From assembly GCA_001725945.1 (NCBI GenBank), contig LRMT01000277.1:62001-126000 (forward strand): a DNA stretch of 64,000 bases, written 5' to 3'. The number at the start of each line of letters is the position of its first letter. Position 1 is the first letter of the stretch. The translations under genes and the position numbers were made by a program. Below, piece after piece: positions 36,957 through 47,378 of the stretch. Origin of the DNA: Cupriavidus sp. UYMMa02A. GTDB lineage: Bacteria; Pseudomonadota; Gammaproteobacteria; Burkholderiales; Burkholderiaceae. The notes below the pieces were generated by a model. It did no database searches and was not told the origin of the DNA. It saw only the letters and a list, made by a program, of their open reading frames with translations.

Positions 36957-39300
36957 TCAGCCGCCCTTGTACAGATTGGCGTCGTTCGCGGGGCGGTTGG
37001 CTGGTACAGCAGGCTTGCGTGCGGCCGGGTGGCTGCCGTCTTGCGCCTGCGGGGCCTGCGTGGCCTGCGTGGCTTTCGTGGCCTGCTTCGCCTGTTCGGC
37101 GGCGGTGCCCGGCTGCCCCGGCTTGCGCAGTTCGGACGCGACCGCGCTGGCCGCTTCCGGTGCCTTCGGGTCGCGGTAGGTCTTGCCGGGCGGCGGAGCG
37201 GTCGGCTTCTTATTCAGGTCCGCCAGCAGGCGGCCGCACTGGTTTTCCTTCGATGACGACAAGTCGACCAGCGGTACTACGGCCGTGGCCACCGGCGCTA
37301 CCAGTGCGAGCGCCAGTGCGCCGCCGGCCCGCAGCGCCAGTACGCCGACGTCGGGGCTCACGCGCGGCTTCTTCATCGTGCCGCCGACATACAGCGGCGA
37401 GCGCAGCGAGAAGATCCGCATGCCCTTGGAGTCGGGGTGGATCGTCATGGCCAGCTTTTCGCTGTTGAGGTCGATCGCGCCCTCGGCGATGATTTCGGCG
37501 TCCTGCGTATCGAGCACGAAGGTGCGGGCCCGCGCAATGCCATTGGTAAACGCGAAGTCGCTGACGCCGCAGTTGATCTGCACGGGCTTGTCACCGAACA
37601 GCTTGGAGATGATCACGCTGCCGACGTTGAGGCCCGCCGCTTCCAGCAGGAACTTGCTGATGGTGCCGTTCTCGACGAGCAGCTTGGCCTCGCCGTTCGA
37701 CGATCCCAGCAACGCAGCGACCGAATTGCCGGCCGCCGACAGCTTGGCGCTGCCATTGATCTCGCCGATGCTGGCTCGCATCGATTCCACGGTCGGGAAT
37801 AGCTGCTTGAGCCTGAGGCGACGCGCGTGCATGTCGATCATGGCGCCCATCGGCTCACGCTTGCCGTCGAGCCGGATGGTCGACACGAGATCGCCACCGG
37901 CCACGCCGAAGTTGAGCGGGTCGAGAAGCAGGACGGCGTCCCGCAGTTTCAGGTGCGTCACAAGGTCGGTGATCGGCAAGCGTTCGTCGCGGATGATGCG
38001 CTTGCCAGTGAAGCGCACGTCGGCATCGATGCTGTCCCAGCGCTCGGTACGGAACGGGGCCACCGGCAACGCCTTGTCGGCAGGCTGGCGCACGGGGCTG
38101 TCCGGCGCGGCCTTGCCCGGCTCCGCATTGGCGCCGATCAGCGGGGCCAGGTCCACGAAGCGCAGTTCTTTGGAAACCAGCTCGCCGGCCAGCAACGGCC
38201 GCGGGGCGCGCTGCGTAAAGGTGAGCGTGCCGCTCAGGTCGCTGCCGCCGACCTTGCCCGTGAAGCCGCGGTACTCGTAGACCGATGCCCCCTTGTGGAT
38301 CGTTGCCACCAGCCGGCCGCGCGTTCGTATGGCGGTGTCGATGGCAGCACGATGCCCGTGAGCGCGTACAGCTTGGCCATGCTGTCGCCCTGCAGCTGAA
38401 GGTGGACGTCCAGCGCGGCAAGGTGCGCGGGATTGGTCAGCGTGCCTTCGATGACTGCCCGTGTCGCGCCGACGCGCACGTCGGCCAGCAGCGGGTAGGG
38501 CGCATTGACATTGCGCAGGCTCAGCACGTTGCCGGCCTTGCCGCTGGCGTTGATGGTCGCGTCGTTATACCGGCCATTGGCCTTCCAGCGCAGGCCGTAG
38601 CGTTGGTTGCCCGCCACTGCGTTGGCCGGCGGGCCCGACGCGGACGAGGCGCTGGCTGCGCCCGGTGCGGAATCGCTGGCCGGTGCCGAGCCTCCGGCGT
38701 GACCAGGGCGCCATCGCGCGCCTTGTCGTACAGCGAACCATCTCCGATCGTATCGACCATTGCCTGCAGCTCGATCTTCTGCGCCTGGTCGGACAGCGCC
38801 AGGTTGCCGCGTGCGAGCACCACTTCGCCGATATCGAGGTGCCACGGCGATTTCCCGGTTTTGGGACCGGTCTCGAACGTCCAGTTGTTGCGGTTGTCGG
38901 CGAGCCGTTCCAGCCATACCGCGGGACTGTCGATGACGATGGTCGGTACGGCGATCTCATGCGTGAGCAAGGGCACCGGACGCAGCACGAAGATCAGTTC
39001 GCGCACGGTCGCGATGTTCGGTGACTTGGCCCAGTCCGGATTTCCGATGGTGATATCGCGCGCCGACAGCCGCGGCCACGGCACGAGCGTGTGCCAGCCG
39101 GTTTCTCCCTCCGCCGTGCGCCATGTGACGGTCAGGTCACCATTGATCGCGAATGGCCGGCCGATCGCCTCCGACACCCGCTCGTTCAGCCACGGCTTCA
39201 TGCGGTTCCAGTCGAAGGTCAGGATCAGGATGACCAGCAGGGCAATCAGCAGGATCGGCGTGAACACTGTCCAGAGAATGACCTTGCGGCGCACCGGCAT
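36957..39300 (-). CDS. AsmA family protein (two frameshifts)
   Basis: About 780 residues. An N-terminal membrane anchor (VFTPILLIALLVILILTFDW) is followed by the AsmA opening (NRMKPWLNERVSEAIGRPFA then ITIGNPDWAKSPNIATVREL) and a long beta-rich periplasmic body ending in a Pro/Ala-rich tail. The C-terminal AsmA block includes GEINGSAKLSAAGNSVAALL and DAEIIAEGAIDLNSEKLAMT. Frames change near 38700 and 38315. AsmA proteins form bridge-like structures implicated in phospholipid movement to the outer membrane. A terminator follows 170 bases downstream. Confidence 0.87.
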
Positions 39301-39486
39301 GGGTTGTCTCCTGTGGGGCGGGCGCCGGCGCCGGAGCGTGCGGCGGACGGGGCACTACGTCTATTGTATAGTTGCGCGCTTCGCTTACCTGTCGGGGGAT
39401 GGCTGACACGGCGGCATGCGCGGCATGTCGCGCCGGCATGTTTGCCGGGCCCATTCTGTCGACGCCATTCCTAGCCGAACGCCAGC

Positions 39487-40347
39487 ATGAACGACGCTAC
39501 CCAAGCCGCCCACCTGCCCGAGCCTCTGACCCACGAGACCCCGGCGGATGACGACTACCATCGCCGTTTCGGCGGCGTCGCCCGGCTCTATGGCGCCGCC
39601 GGCCTCGCCCGCCTGGAGGTGGCCAGCGTCTGCGTGGTGGGCATTGGCGGCGTGGGCAGCTGGGTGGCCGAAGCGCTGGCGCGCAACGCACTCGGCCGGA
39701 TCACGCTGATCGACCTCGACCATATTGCGCTGTCCAATACCAACCGGCAGATCCATGCCCTTGGCGACGCCTATGGCCGCGCCAAGGTCGAAGCCATGGC
39801 CGAGCGCATCCTGGCGATCAATCCGCGCTGCCGGGTCACGCAGATCGATGACTTCGTCACGACCGACAACGTGGCCGAACTGCTGGGCACCGGCCATGAC
39901 TACGTGATCGACGCGATCGACGCCGTGCGCGTCAAGACCGCCATGCTCGGCTGGGCGCGCCGCAGCGGCGTGCCGGTCATCACTTGCGGCGGCGCGGGCG
40001 GCCAGTTCGACCCCACGCGCGTGCGCATCGACGACCTCGCCCGCACCATCCAGGACCCGTTGCTCTCCAAGGTGCGCGCAAGCCTGCGCAAGGATTGGGG
40101 CTTTACGCGCGACCCGAAAAAGAAGTTCGGTATCGCCGCGGTCTATTCGGACGAGCCGCTGCAATACCCGGAACCCGAACAGCAGGCCTGCGAGATCGAC
40201 GAGGCGCCGCCGGTTGCCGCGATGGCGCCAGCAGGGCCGCAGGGGCTGGCCTGCGCCGGCTTCGGTTCCTCGGTGGCCGTGACCGCGGTGTTCGGCTTTG
40301 TCGCGGCGTCGGCTGTGATCGGCGCCATTGCCAAAGGCAACGCCTAA
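39487..40347 (+). CDS. tcdA: tRNA threonylcarbamoyladenosine dehydratase
   Basis: 286 residues, intact. It is a ThiF/E1-like fold: FGGVARLYGAAGLARLE, the nucleotide loop VCVVGIGGVGSWVAEALAR, and DLDHIALSNTNRQIHAL. The C-terminal AVTAVFGFVAASAVIGAIAK is hydrophobic as in TcdA/CsdL. It cyclises t6A at position 37 of tRNAs to ct6A. Free-standing; the divergent AsmA gene starts 187 bases away. Confidence 0.93.
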   Translation: MNDATQAAHLPEPLTHETPADDDYHRRFGGVARLYGAAGLARLEVASVCVVGIGGVGSWVAEALARNALGRITLIDLDHIALSNTNRQIHALGDAYGRAKVEAMAERILAINPRCRVTQIDDFVTTDNVAELLGTGHDYVIDAIDAVRVKTAMLGWARRSGVPVITCGGAGGQFDPTRVRIDDLARTIQDPLLSKVRASLRKDWGFTRDPKKKFGIAAVYSDEPLQYPEPEQQACEIDEAPPVAAMAPAGPQGLACAGFGSSVAVTAVFGFVAASAVIGAIAKGNA

Positions 40348-40359
40348 GCGCCCAGGCGC

Positions 40360-40938
40360 TTAGGCACTCAACGCGCGCAGCAGCGCATCGGTCTGCGCCT
40401 GGTCGGGCGCAAGATTGTTGAAGTAGATGAGTTCCGGATACTCCGCCGGGTCCGGCGCGAAGCGGCGCGTGCGATAAGCGTCCCAGTGCGCCAGCTTGTA
40501 GGCGTCATTGGGATTGCCGCGCCGGATGATGCGCGCATGCGCCTCGTCTTCGGGCAGGTGCACCCACACAATGCGCACCGCGGTCGCGGCCGGCACGTTC
40601 AGCCATGCCGGATCATGGAGCTGATGGGCCTTGATCTCGCGCGAAAGCGGCCCGATCACGAGCACGCTGATGCCGAGGGCCAGGTTCTCGCGCGCGGTAT
40701 CGAGCAGACCCTGATATTCGGGATCGCGCAGGTTTTCCAGGTAGGCGGGGCTGTCGCGGTCGTTCGGGTCGCCGGTGATGGCCGCCATGGCAGCTGCACT
40801 GTAGCGGCCGTACAGCGTGTCCTTGTCGAGCAGGCAGAACGGCTCGCCGGTGGCCTGCATCAGCGGGCCGATCAGGCGGTGTGCCAGGGTGGACTTGCCG
40901 GTGCCGGCATGGCCGCAGAAGAAGATCAGTCGTGGCAT
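40360..40938 (-). CDS. AAA family ATPase / small-molecule kinase-like protein
   Basis: 192 residues, intact. A Walker A loop FFCGHAGTGKSTLAHRLIG opens the protein and VRIVWVHLPEDEAHARIIRR is the lid region, giving the layout of a P-loop kinase of the gluconate/zeta type. No substrate signature is recognised. It converges with tcdA, 12 bases apart. Confidence 0.75.
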   Translation of the reverse strand: MPRLIFFCGHAGTGKSTLAHRLIGPLMQATGEPFCLLDKDTLYGRYSAAAMAAITGDPNDRDSPAYLENLRDPEYQGLLDTARENLALGISVLVIGPLSREIKAHQLHDPAWLNVPAATAVRIVWVHLPEDEAHARIIRRGNPNDAYKLAHWDAYRTRRFAPDPAEYPELIYFNNLAPDQAQTDALLRALSA

Positions 40939-41097
40939 CGAGGAATGCTTCGCTCAGGGTGCCGCGGGCGGCGGCGCAGCATCAAGCATAACCGCTCGCG
41001 CGTGCCGGGCGGATTTGCGCCAAATCAGATACCGGGCGGCCGAATTCGGTATCCTTTCCGTTTCTTTCCGTGCCGCCTGCTGCGCCAGCCCCTTCCA

Positions 41098-41540
41098 TGG
41101 ATCCCAAAGACCAGCTTTCTTCAGACGGCCTGCCTGCCGACCTGCATCTGGGCGAGCCGGTTACCGACGCCACGCATGCGGAGTTCGTGCAGTTGCTGGC
41201 GGCCGTCGCGAGCGCCGACGACGCCGGTTTCCTCGTGGCGATGGATGAATGGATCGATCACACGCGCCATCACTTTGCCCAGGAAGAATCCTGGATGGAG
41301 GCGATGGGTTTGGTCCGCGCCACTGCCATGCGGGCGAGCACAAGCAGGTATTGGCCGTGGCCAAGGCCGTGCGCGACAAAGTCGAGAGCGACGGGGAACT
41401 GGAACTGGGCCGCCGGCTGGTGGCTGAGCTGTCGGGATGGTTCGACCACCACGTCAAGTCCATGGACGCCATGATGGTCGAGCACATGAAGGAGAACGGC
41501 TTCACGCTGGTCGAAGGGCCGGCCGACCAGCGCGGCCTGA
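41098..41540 (+). CDS. Bacteriohemerythrin-like oxygen-binding protein (frameshifts)
   Basis: About 147 residues. The diiron ligands appear in order: THAEFVQLL, WIDHTRHHFAQEESWMEAMG, HAGEHKQVLAVAKAV and WFDHHVKSMDAMM, matching H...HxxxE...HxxxH...HxxxxD. A base is missing near 41313. As read, the frame runs on to 41713 across the convergent cupin gene; since family members end soon after the last iron ligand, I expect a second lost base near 41535, placing the TGA at about 41538-41540. Such proteins bind oxygen in microaerobic or motile bacteria. Confidence 0.8.
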
Positions 41541-41541
41541 T

Positions 41542-41924
41542 TCAGGCTGGCCGCGCTGCGTCGCGGTCGATCACGACGAAGTACTTGCGCACCGGCTCCA
41601 GCACTTCAAACCGACCGGTGAAGCCTGCCGGGATCACGCACGCGTCGCCCGGCCCGAACTCGCTGGCCGCGCCGGCATCGTCGCTGATGCGGATGCGGCC
41701 GCTGATCACGTGAAAGAATTCCTCCTTGCCGGCCGGAAAGGCAATGCGCCATGCGCCCGGCTCGCAAGCCCAGATGCCGCAGTCGAAATCGCCATGCTGC
41801 GCGCTGTAGTGCGTCCAGGTGGTGCGGTCGGAGTTGCCCGCGACAAGCCGGTCCGGCCGCGGACGGTCGTGAGTGGGCGCGGCGCGGCGGCTTGGAAATC
41901 GATCAGGCGCACGGATGCGTTCAT
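41542..41924 (-). CDS. Cupin domain-containing protein (one frameshift)
   Basis: About 128 residues. GIWACEPGAWRIAFPAGKEE followed by FFHVISGRIRISDDAG and GPGDACVIPAGFTGRFEVLE is a small DUF861/ethanolamine-type cupin barrel. One base is lost near 41880 (AAPRP|THDRPRPDRLVAGNS). It ends in TGA at 41542, tail to tail with the hemerythrin gene. The ligand is unknown. Confidence 0.78.
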
Positions 41925-41988
41925 GGCGGGATGTCGGCGAATACGGGAAATCAGGCCCGCCAGTTTACCGCGCCATGGCCGGCAGACG

Positions 41989-42832
41989 TCAGTTGAGCGC
42001 GGTGCTGAGCTGACGGCGCCAGCGCGACACCACGTCAGGGTAGTCGGTCAGCATGTCGAACACCGAGAGCATGGTCCTGCGGCCAACATCGTCCTCAAAG
42101 CCGCGATCCGTGCGCACGATCGCCAGTAGCTGCTCGAGCGCGGGTTCGTACTGCTGGCGCGCAATCAGCAGCCGTGCGAGGTCAAGCCGGGCTGGCAGGT
42201 CGCGCGGGTCGGCCGCGACCCGGCTCGCCAGGGTCTGCTCGTCGGGCAGGTCGGATACGCCCTTCATCGCTTCGACGCGCGTGCGCAGCGCGGCATAGGC
42301 GTCTTCCTGCGCCGCCTGCGCGGACAGCTTGGCGAATTCCGCCTCCGCGTCGGCGAGCGCATTGCCGTCCAGCAGGAAGCTGATATACGCGAACGCGCGG
42401 CGTCGGACCCGGGGTCCAGCGCCAGCGCTGACTGGAAGGCATCGCCGGCAGCCTGACGGTCGCCAGCGGCGGCCAGCGACTGGGCCTCATGCAGCGCCAG
42501 TTGTGCAGGATTTGGCGTGAGCCGCGACAGGAACTCGCGCAGGCCGGACTCCGGCAGCACGCCAGTGAACTGGTCCACCGCCTGCCCCTCGGCGAAGGCC
42601 ACCACGTGAGGGATGCTGCGCACGCCGAAGTGAGCGGCCAGCTCCTGGTTCTCGTCCACGTTTACCTTGACCAGCTTCCACTGGCCATCCGCTTGCGCCT
42701 CCAGATTTTCCAGCATCGGGCCCAGCGTGCGGCAGGGACCGCACCACGCGCCCAGAAATCCACCAGCACCGGCGCCTGGCGCGAGGCCTCGATCACTTCC
42801 GATTCGAAATTCTGCAGCGTGACATCGCTCAT
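41989..42832 (-). CDS. Thioredoxin-TPR protein, CnoX/YbbN type (two frameshifts)
   Basis: About 282 residues. The thioredoxin domain (residues 1-110) has VLVDFWAPWCGPCRTLGPML once a missing C near 42750 is restored, so a redox-active CGPC is predicted; VRSIPHVVAFAEGQAVDQFT follows. The rest is a TPR-like helical domain (DLPARLDLARLLIARQQYEP). A second break lies near 42400. CnoX proteins link chlorine stress to chaperones, but many keep only SXXC; the CGPC here suggests an oxidoreductase role. Divergent from the acyl-CoA synthetase. Confidence 0.88.
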
Positions 42833-42948
42833 GGTGGCAAACCTGTCTGGCAGGCGTGGAGTGCGGGAATAGATCGATTGTGAGGGCAAAGACGCCAATT
42901 GCAACCTGGGCGCCCTATATTGGTTACGCGATTCGGGAAAGCTACCGA

Positions 42949-42978
42949 TTGAAAATAGAACGATCGTTCGGTTATAGT
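42949..42978 (+). promoter_or_regulatory. Promoter with palindromic operator for the acyl-CoA synthetase
   Basis: TTGAAA (42949-42954) and TATAGT (42973-42978) with an 18-base spacer. Inside the spacer lies the perfect 12-base palindrome GAACGATCGTTC (42958-42969). A repressor bound there would block RNA polymerase. TetR-type FadR/PsrA repressors of fatty acid breakdown use similar short palindromes; no such regulator lies in the window. The start of transcription would be near 42985, about 43 bases before the ATG. Confidence 0.7.
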
Positions 42979-43027
42979 CATTGACACCCTTACACAGGTC
43001 GCCCAAGACCGCACAGGAGACTCTTCG

Positions 43028-44738
43028 ATGCAGAACCCCGCTCGCCCGCATTTCCAGTTCTGGCCAAAGCGCGTGCCGACCTCGATCGTGCTGCCCGAGA
43101 CTTCGCTCTGGTACAACCTGGAGGTTTCCGCGCACCGCTATGCGGACAAGGCGGCCATTCGCTATTTCGGCAAGGCCGTCACGTTCCGCGAGCTGGAGTC
43201 GCAGGCGACGGCGCTGGCGGGCTGGCTGCAGCAGAAGGCCGGCGTGAAGAAGGGCGATCGCGTGCTGCTGTATATGCAGAACTGCCCGCAGTTCATCATC
43301 AGCTACTACGCGATCCTGCGCGCGGACGCGTGGTGGTGCCCGTCAACCCGATGAACCGGTCCGAAGAGTTCAAGCACTACGTCACCGACGCCGGTGCACG
43401 CGTGGCCATTTGCACCGCCGACCTGGCGGCCGGCGTCGAGCAGGCGCTGTCCGAGCTGGCACCGGCCGATCGCCTGCAGCACCTGCTCGTGACGCAGTAT
43501 TCGGACGCGCTGCCGGCGAGCCATGAGCACCCCGAAGACGCCCCGGCCGCCTGGCTGACCACGCAGCACCCGCTGCCGGCGGGTGCCACGCCATGGGCCG
43601 AAGCGCTCGGCGCGGCCTGCAGCCGGGGCCGCATACGGCCGGCCCGACGACTGGCGGTGATGCCCTATACCTCCGGCACCACCGGCTTCCCGAAGGGCTG
43701 CATCCACACGCACCGCTCGGTGATGCACAACGTCGTCGGCGGCTCGACCTGGTCGGGCAGCGGCACGGAATCGGTGATCCTGTCAGTGCTGCCGCTGTTC
43801 CACGTCACCGGCATGCAGTACGGCATGAACGGCCCGATCTACAGCGGCGCCACGGTCGTGATGCTGCCGCGCTGGGACCGCGAGGTGGCCGGCCGCCTGA
43901 TCTCGCGCTACCAGGTCACGCACTGGACCAACATCCCGACCATGGTGATCGACTTCCTGGCGAGCCCCAACCTGGCGGAGTTCGACCTGTCGAGCCTGCG
44001 CTATATCGGCGGCGGCGGCGCGGCCATGCCGCAGGCCATTGCCGAGCGGCTGCGCGAGCAGTTCGGGCTGAACTACCTCGAAGGCTACGGCCTGTCCGAA
44101 ACCATGGCGCCTACGCACAGCAACCCGGCTGACCGCCCCAAGCTGCAGTGCCTGGGCGTGCCGACCTTCAACACCGACGCGCGCGTGGTCGATCCGGTTA
44201 CGCTCGAGGAGCTGCCGGTCAACGAGGTCGGCGAGATCATCGTGTCCGGGCCGCAGGTATTCAAGGGCTACTGGGGCAAGGAAGACGCGACGCGCGACGC
44301 GTTCATCGAGTTCGAGGGCAAGACCTTTTTCCGCACGGGCGACCTCGGCCGCATGGACGAGGAGGGCTATTACTTCATTACCGACCGGCTCAAGCGCATG
44401 ATCAACGCCTCGGGCTTCAAGGTGTGGCCGGCTGAAGTGGAAAACCTGCTGTACAAGCACCCGGACGTGCAGGAGGCCTGCATCATCGGCACGCGCGACG
44501 CTTATCGCGGCGAGACCGTCAAGGCCGTCGTGGTGCTGCGCGCGCACGCCAAGGGCAAGACCAGGCCGAGGACATCGTCGAGTGGGCCAAGGAAAACATG
44601 GCTGCCTACAAGTATCCGCGTGTGGTGGAATTCGTCGATGCATTGCCCAAGTCCGGCACGGGCAAGGTGATGTGGCGCCAGTTGCAAGAGACCGAGAACG
44701 CGCGCAACGCCGAAGCGCAGAAGCCGGCCGCGGCCTGA
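43028..44738 (+). CDS. Long-chain acyl-CoA synthetase (frameshifts)
   Basis: About 570 residues of the adenylate-forming family: MPYTSGTTGFPKGCIHTH (P-loop), YLEGYGLSETMAPTH, FFRTGDLGRMDEEGYY, LKRMINASGFKVWPAEVE and the C-terminal lysine in KSGTGKVMWRQL. Breaks near 43335 and 44565 and a compensated pair within about 43614-43650 (where LQPGPHTAGP lies in another frame) disturb the reading. It activates fatty acids to CoA thioesters with ATP. The clear promoter and palindrome upstream indicate repression relieved by a ligand, probably an acyl-CoA. The start at 43028 follows a CAGGAGAC site. Confidence 0.9.
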
Positions 44739-44765
44739 CGCAGCCAGCCGACTGCGCGCCCGAGG

Positions 44766-45565
44766 TCAGTGCCCGCGGGCGCGCATCAGGATCTTCACCA
44801 TCGACTTGTAGCCCCGCTCGCGCGCATGGCGTGTGGGCGACACGCCTTCGCGGTCGGCCAGGTTGGCATCGGCGCCGGCATCGATCAGCAATTGCACGAT
44901 CTCTTCATAGCGCGTGCTGCCGTCCCCGAGGATCACCGCTTCGAGCAGGGCCGTCCAGCCAAGCTGGTTGACATGGTCGACGGCAATGCCTTTCTGCAGC
45001 AGCAGTTTCACCACTTCGACATTGCCGTGCTGGCTTGCCGCGATCAGTGCGGTGCCGTCGTAGCGATCCGTGCTGGCCAGGTCCGCGCCGTGCGACAGCG
45101 ACAGCCGCACGACATCGATCTGGCCCGTGGCGGATGCCAGCAGGAACGGGCTGTTGCATTCCGCGTCCTTTCGGTTGACGTCGCGCCGGCCTGGATCAGC
45201 GCTTTCGAAACGTCGCCTTGCCGGTTGTAGACCGCCGCGAGCAGCGCGCTGCGGCCCCGTTCATCGACGGCCTGCGCGGACGCACCGGCTGCGAGCAGGC
45301 GGCTGACCAGTTCCAGGTCACCCGCCGTGGCGGCAGTGATCAGGTTGCGATCCAGTGCGCTTATCCCCTCCGCGCGGAGCGGCACGTGCGCGCTGTCGCC
45401 ACGCTTGCCGCGTGACGAGCCAGCTGCGTTCGAGGTGCCGACAGGCCGCGCTGCCAGGGTCTGGCCGCCCTGGCCGGCGAGCAGGGCGCCGCAGGTCAGC
45501 AAGCCCATCAGTCCCAGCATTTCGGAGAGTGCCTGGCGGCGAGTGCGGACAAAGGGGCGCGTCAT
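44766..45565 (-). CDS. Ankyrin repeat protein, exported (one frameshift)
   Basis: About 266 residues. The N-terminus RTRRQALSEMLGLMGLLTCG is a twin-arginine-like signal. Four to five ankyrin repeats follow (DRNLITAATAGDLELVSRLL, DERGRSALLAAVYNRQG, DRYDGTALIAASQHGNVEVV, GWTALLEAVILGDG, DREGVSPTRHARERGYKSMV). A base is lost near 45175. The ATG at 45563-45565 overlaps the probable chaC stop. In proteobacteria small periplasmic ankyrin proteins often accompany catalase or stress enzymes; none is adjacent. Confidence 0.82.
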
Positions 45566-46367
45566 GGCGTTCGCTCCTGGGTCAGACAGTCTCGTGTGGC
45601 GTGGCCGGGGCGGCAGCGGGGCTTCGCCGCCACCGGCTTGCGGCGGATGGGCTGGCCCGCCATGGCCACCGGCCGCGTCGGCGGCGTCATGGGCCTGGAG
45701 CTGGCGCCACAGCCGGCCGAGATAGGGGTCGTCGACGCCGTTGGTGGCAAGGCCCAGCAGCGTCTGTTGCAAGTATTCGCGCGCCGGGCCATAGAGGCCG
45801 ACGGCATGGCGCAGCCGTTCCACCACGCTGGCATCGGGAAGGCGTCCGGCATAGCCTTCGTGCTCGCGGTTCATGACGAAGGCAAGCGCGCGCTGCTCGG
45901 GGCCATCCGCGTCGCGCTTCGCCGGAGCGGATGCGCAGCCAGCGCGGATGGTAGGCGCCGGTCAGCATCTCGCGGCGCCACAGCAGCCGGAACTCCTGCT
46001 CCACCATATGGCCCGGGATGCGGAACACCATGCCGTGGCAGCAGCCGCCACGGTCCAGGCCCAGCACCAGGCCGGGGTTGTCCCAGCTGCCGCGATTGAT
46101 GCGCGAGTACAGATAGAAGCCGCGATGGTAGCCGTGCACGGTGGCGCGCCGGCGCTCGGTATGCACGACCATCGGGTTCCAGATCAGGGAGCCATAGCCG
46201 AACACCCAGACATCGCCCTTTAGTGTGCGGTCATCAGGCCGGGCGGCCAGCGCGTCGCGCAGGGTCTGTTCGAACGCTTCCACGGGCAACAGGGCGGACG
46301 CGACCGGCGTGCTGCACAGGGAGGTGCGCAGCCGGTCCGTTTCGAGGTCCTGTCGGGTAATGGCCAT
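45562..46367 (-). CDS. chaC: Glutathione-specific gamma-glutamylcyclotransferase, ChaC type (two frameshifts)
   Basis: About 268 residues. VWVFGYGSLIWNPMVVHTER is the family signature, with HGYHRGFYLYSRINRGSWDN and the central VLGLDRGGCCHGMVFRI. It splits glutathione into 5-oxoproline and Cys-Gly. A base is missing near 45895 (RSGEARR|...ALAFVMNREHEGYAG). As read, the frame after this runs without a stop into the ankyrin gene; a further lost base between about 45720 and 45600 would give the ending CLTQERTP with TGA overlapping the ankyrin ATG, the arrangement I favour. The start is ATG 46365-46367. Confidence 0.85.
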
Positions 46368-46582
46368 GCTGCCAGCATAATGCAAAGCGCGACAACGGGC
46401 AGGGGGCGCAAGCGGCACGGCGATCATATTTCGTCGCTGGCGGGCACCGGTGTGGGCGCCAGGCAACGGTCGGGCCGCCATGGCGGGTTTGTCGGCGATC
46501 AGGCCGGCACGTGAGCGGGCTGGCTCTGGCCGCCACCTTGTCCTTACAATGGCAGCATCATCCCGACCTTGGAGAACCGGCA

Positions 46583-46903
46583 ATGGCGCGTACGCTTACG
46601 GTGGTGTTCGGCAGCGGCAAGGAGTTCGAATTCACGATCAGCCAGGCCGAACTGGCATCGGTCGGGGAGGAGGCAGCGTGGCGCTGGTTCGACAAGGAAT
46701 ACACCGAGCTCGACTGCCAGGCGTCAAGCCCCGTCGGCAAGGTGCTGGTGATCGACAAGATCCTGAACGTGGCAAAATTTTCAGGGGAGTCGCGCTTTTC
46801 CGGCGATACCGCCTGGGCGCAGGACTACGCGCGCCATGCGGCACGCCTGCTGGACCGCGACAAGGTCCGTGTCGATGTCGGCAACGCCGCCATCGGCTTC
46901 TGA
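46583..46903 (+). CDS. Hypothetical protein, 106 residues
   Basis: Intact small soluble protein beginning MARTLTVVFGSGKEFEFTIS, mixed alpha/beta in composition, with no signal, membrane segment or cysteine pair (one Cys, ELDCQAS). I do not recognise the family. A GGAGAACC ribosome site eight bases before the ATG at 46583 supports translation; the frame is open 24 codons further upstream without such support. Plus strand, convergent with the FKBP gene, with a terminator hairpin in between. Confidence 0.7.
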   Translation: MARTLTVVFGSGKEFEFTISQAELASVGEEAAWRWFDKEYTELDCQASSPVGKVLVIDKILNVAKFSGESRFSGDTAWAQDYARHAARLLDRDKVRVDVGNAAIGF

Positions 46904-46923
46904 GGCAAATTTCCGAGAGATGG

Positions 46924-46953
46924 CAAAAGCGAAGCGGGCGGTGCCCGCTTCGC
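46924..46953 (-). terminator. Intrinsic terminator of the FKBP gene
   Basis: GCGAAGCGGGC-GGT-GCCCGCTTCGC is a perfect 11-base stem with a 3-base loop, followed on the minus strand by TTTTGCC. It lies eight bases after the FKBP stop and may also slow plus-strand transcription. Confidence 0.8.
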
Positions 46954-46961
46954 CATCGGCG

Positions 46962-47308
46962 TCAGACGCCCAGCAGTTCCACTTCGAACAGCAGCGTGGC
47001 ATTCGGCGGGATCACGCCGCCGGCGCCGCGCGCGCCGTAGCCGAGGTCGGCCGGGATCACCAGGCGGCGCACGCCGCCGACCTTCATGCCTTGCACGCCT
47101 TCATCCCAGCCGCGGATAACGTGGCCGGCGCCCAGCGGAAACACGAACGGATCGTTGCGGTCCTTGCTCGAGTCGAACTTGCGGCCGGCCTGGCCGTTTT
47201 CGTACAGCCAGCCCGTGTAGTGCACGGTCACGTGCTTGCCGGCAACGGCTTCGGCGCCGGAGCGACGGTGGTGTCTTCGTACTGCAGGCCAGACGGGGTC
47301 GTTTGCAT
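46962..47308 (-). CDS. FKBP-type peptidyl-prolyl isomerase (one frameshift)
   Basis: About 115 residues, a single FKBP domain: VTVHYTGWLYENGQAGRKFD, VFPLGAGHVIRGWDEGVQGM, GVRRLVIPADLGYGARGAGG and VIPPNATLLFEVELLGV include the FK506-pocket Tyr, Trp and Phe positions. The start MQTTPSGLQYEDTTV lies in another frame; a base is lost near 47258. No signal peptide, so cytoplasmic. Its own terminator follows. Confidence 0.92.
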
Positions 47309-47378
47309 GGTGATATTCCTTCCGGTTGGTGCAAATAAATGCGGTTGGATCGGGGCTGGCAGGCCGATGCCGGCCTGC

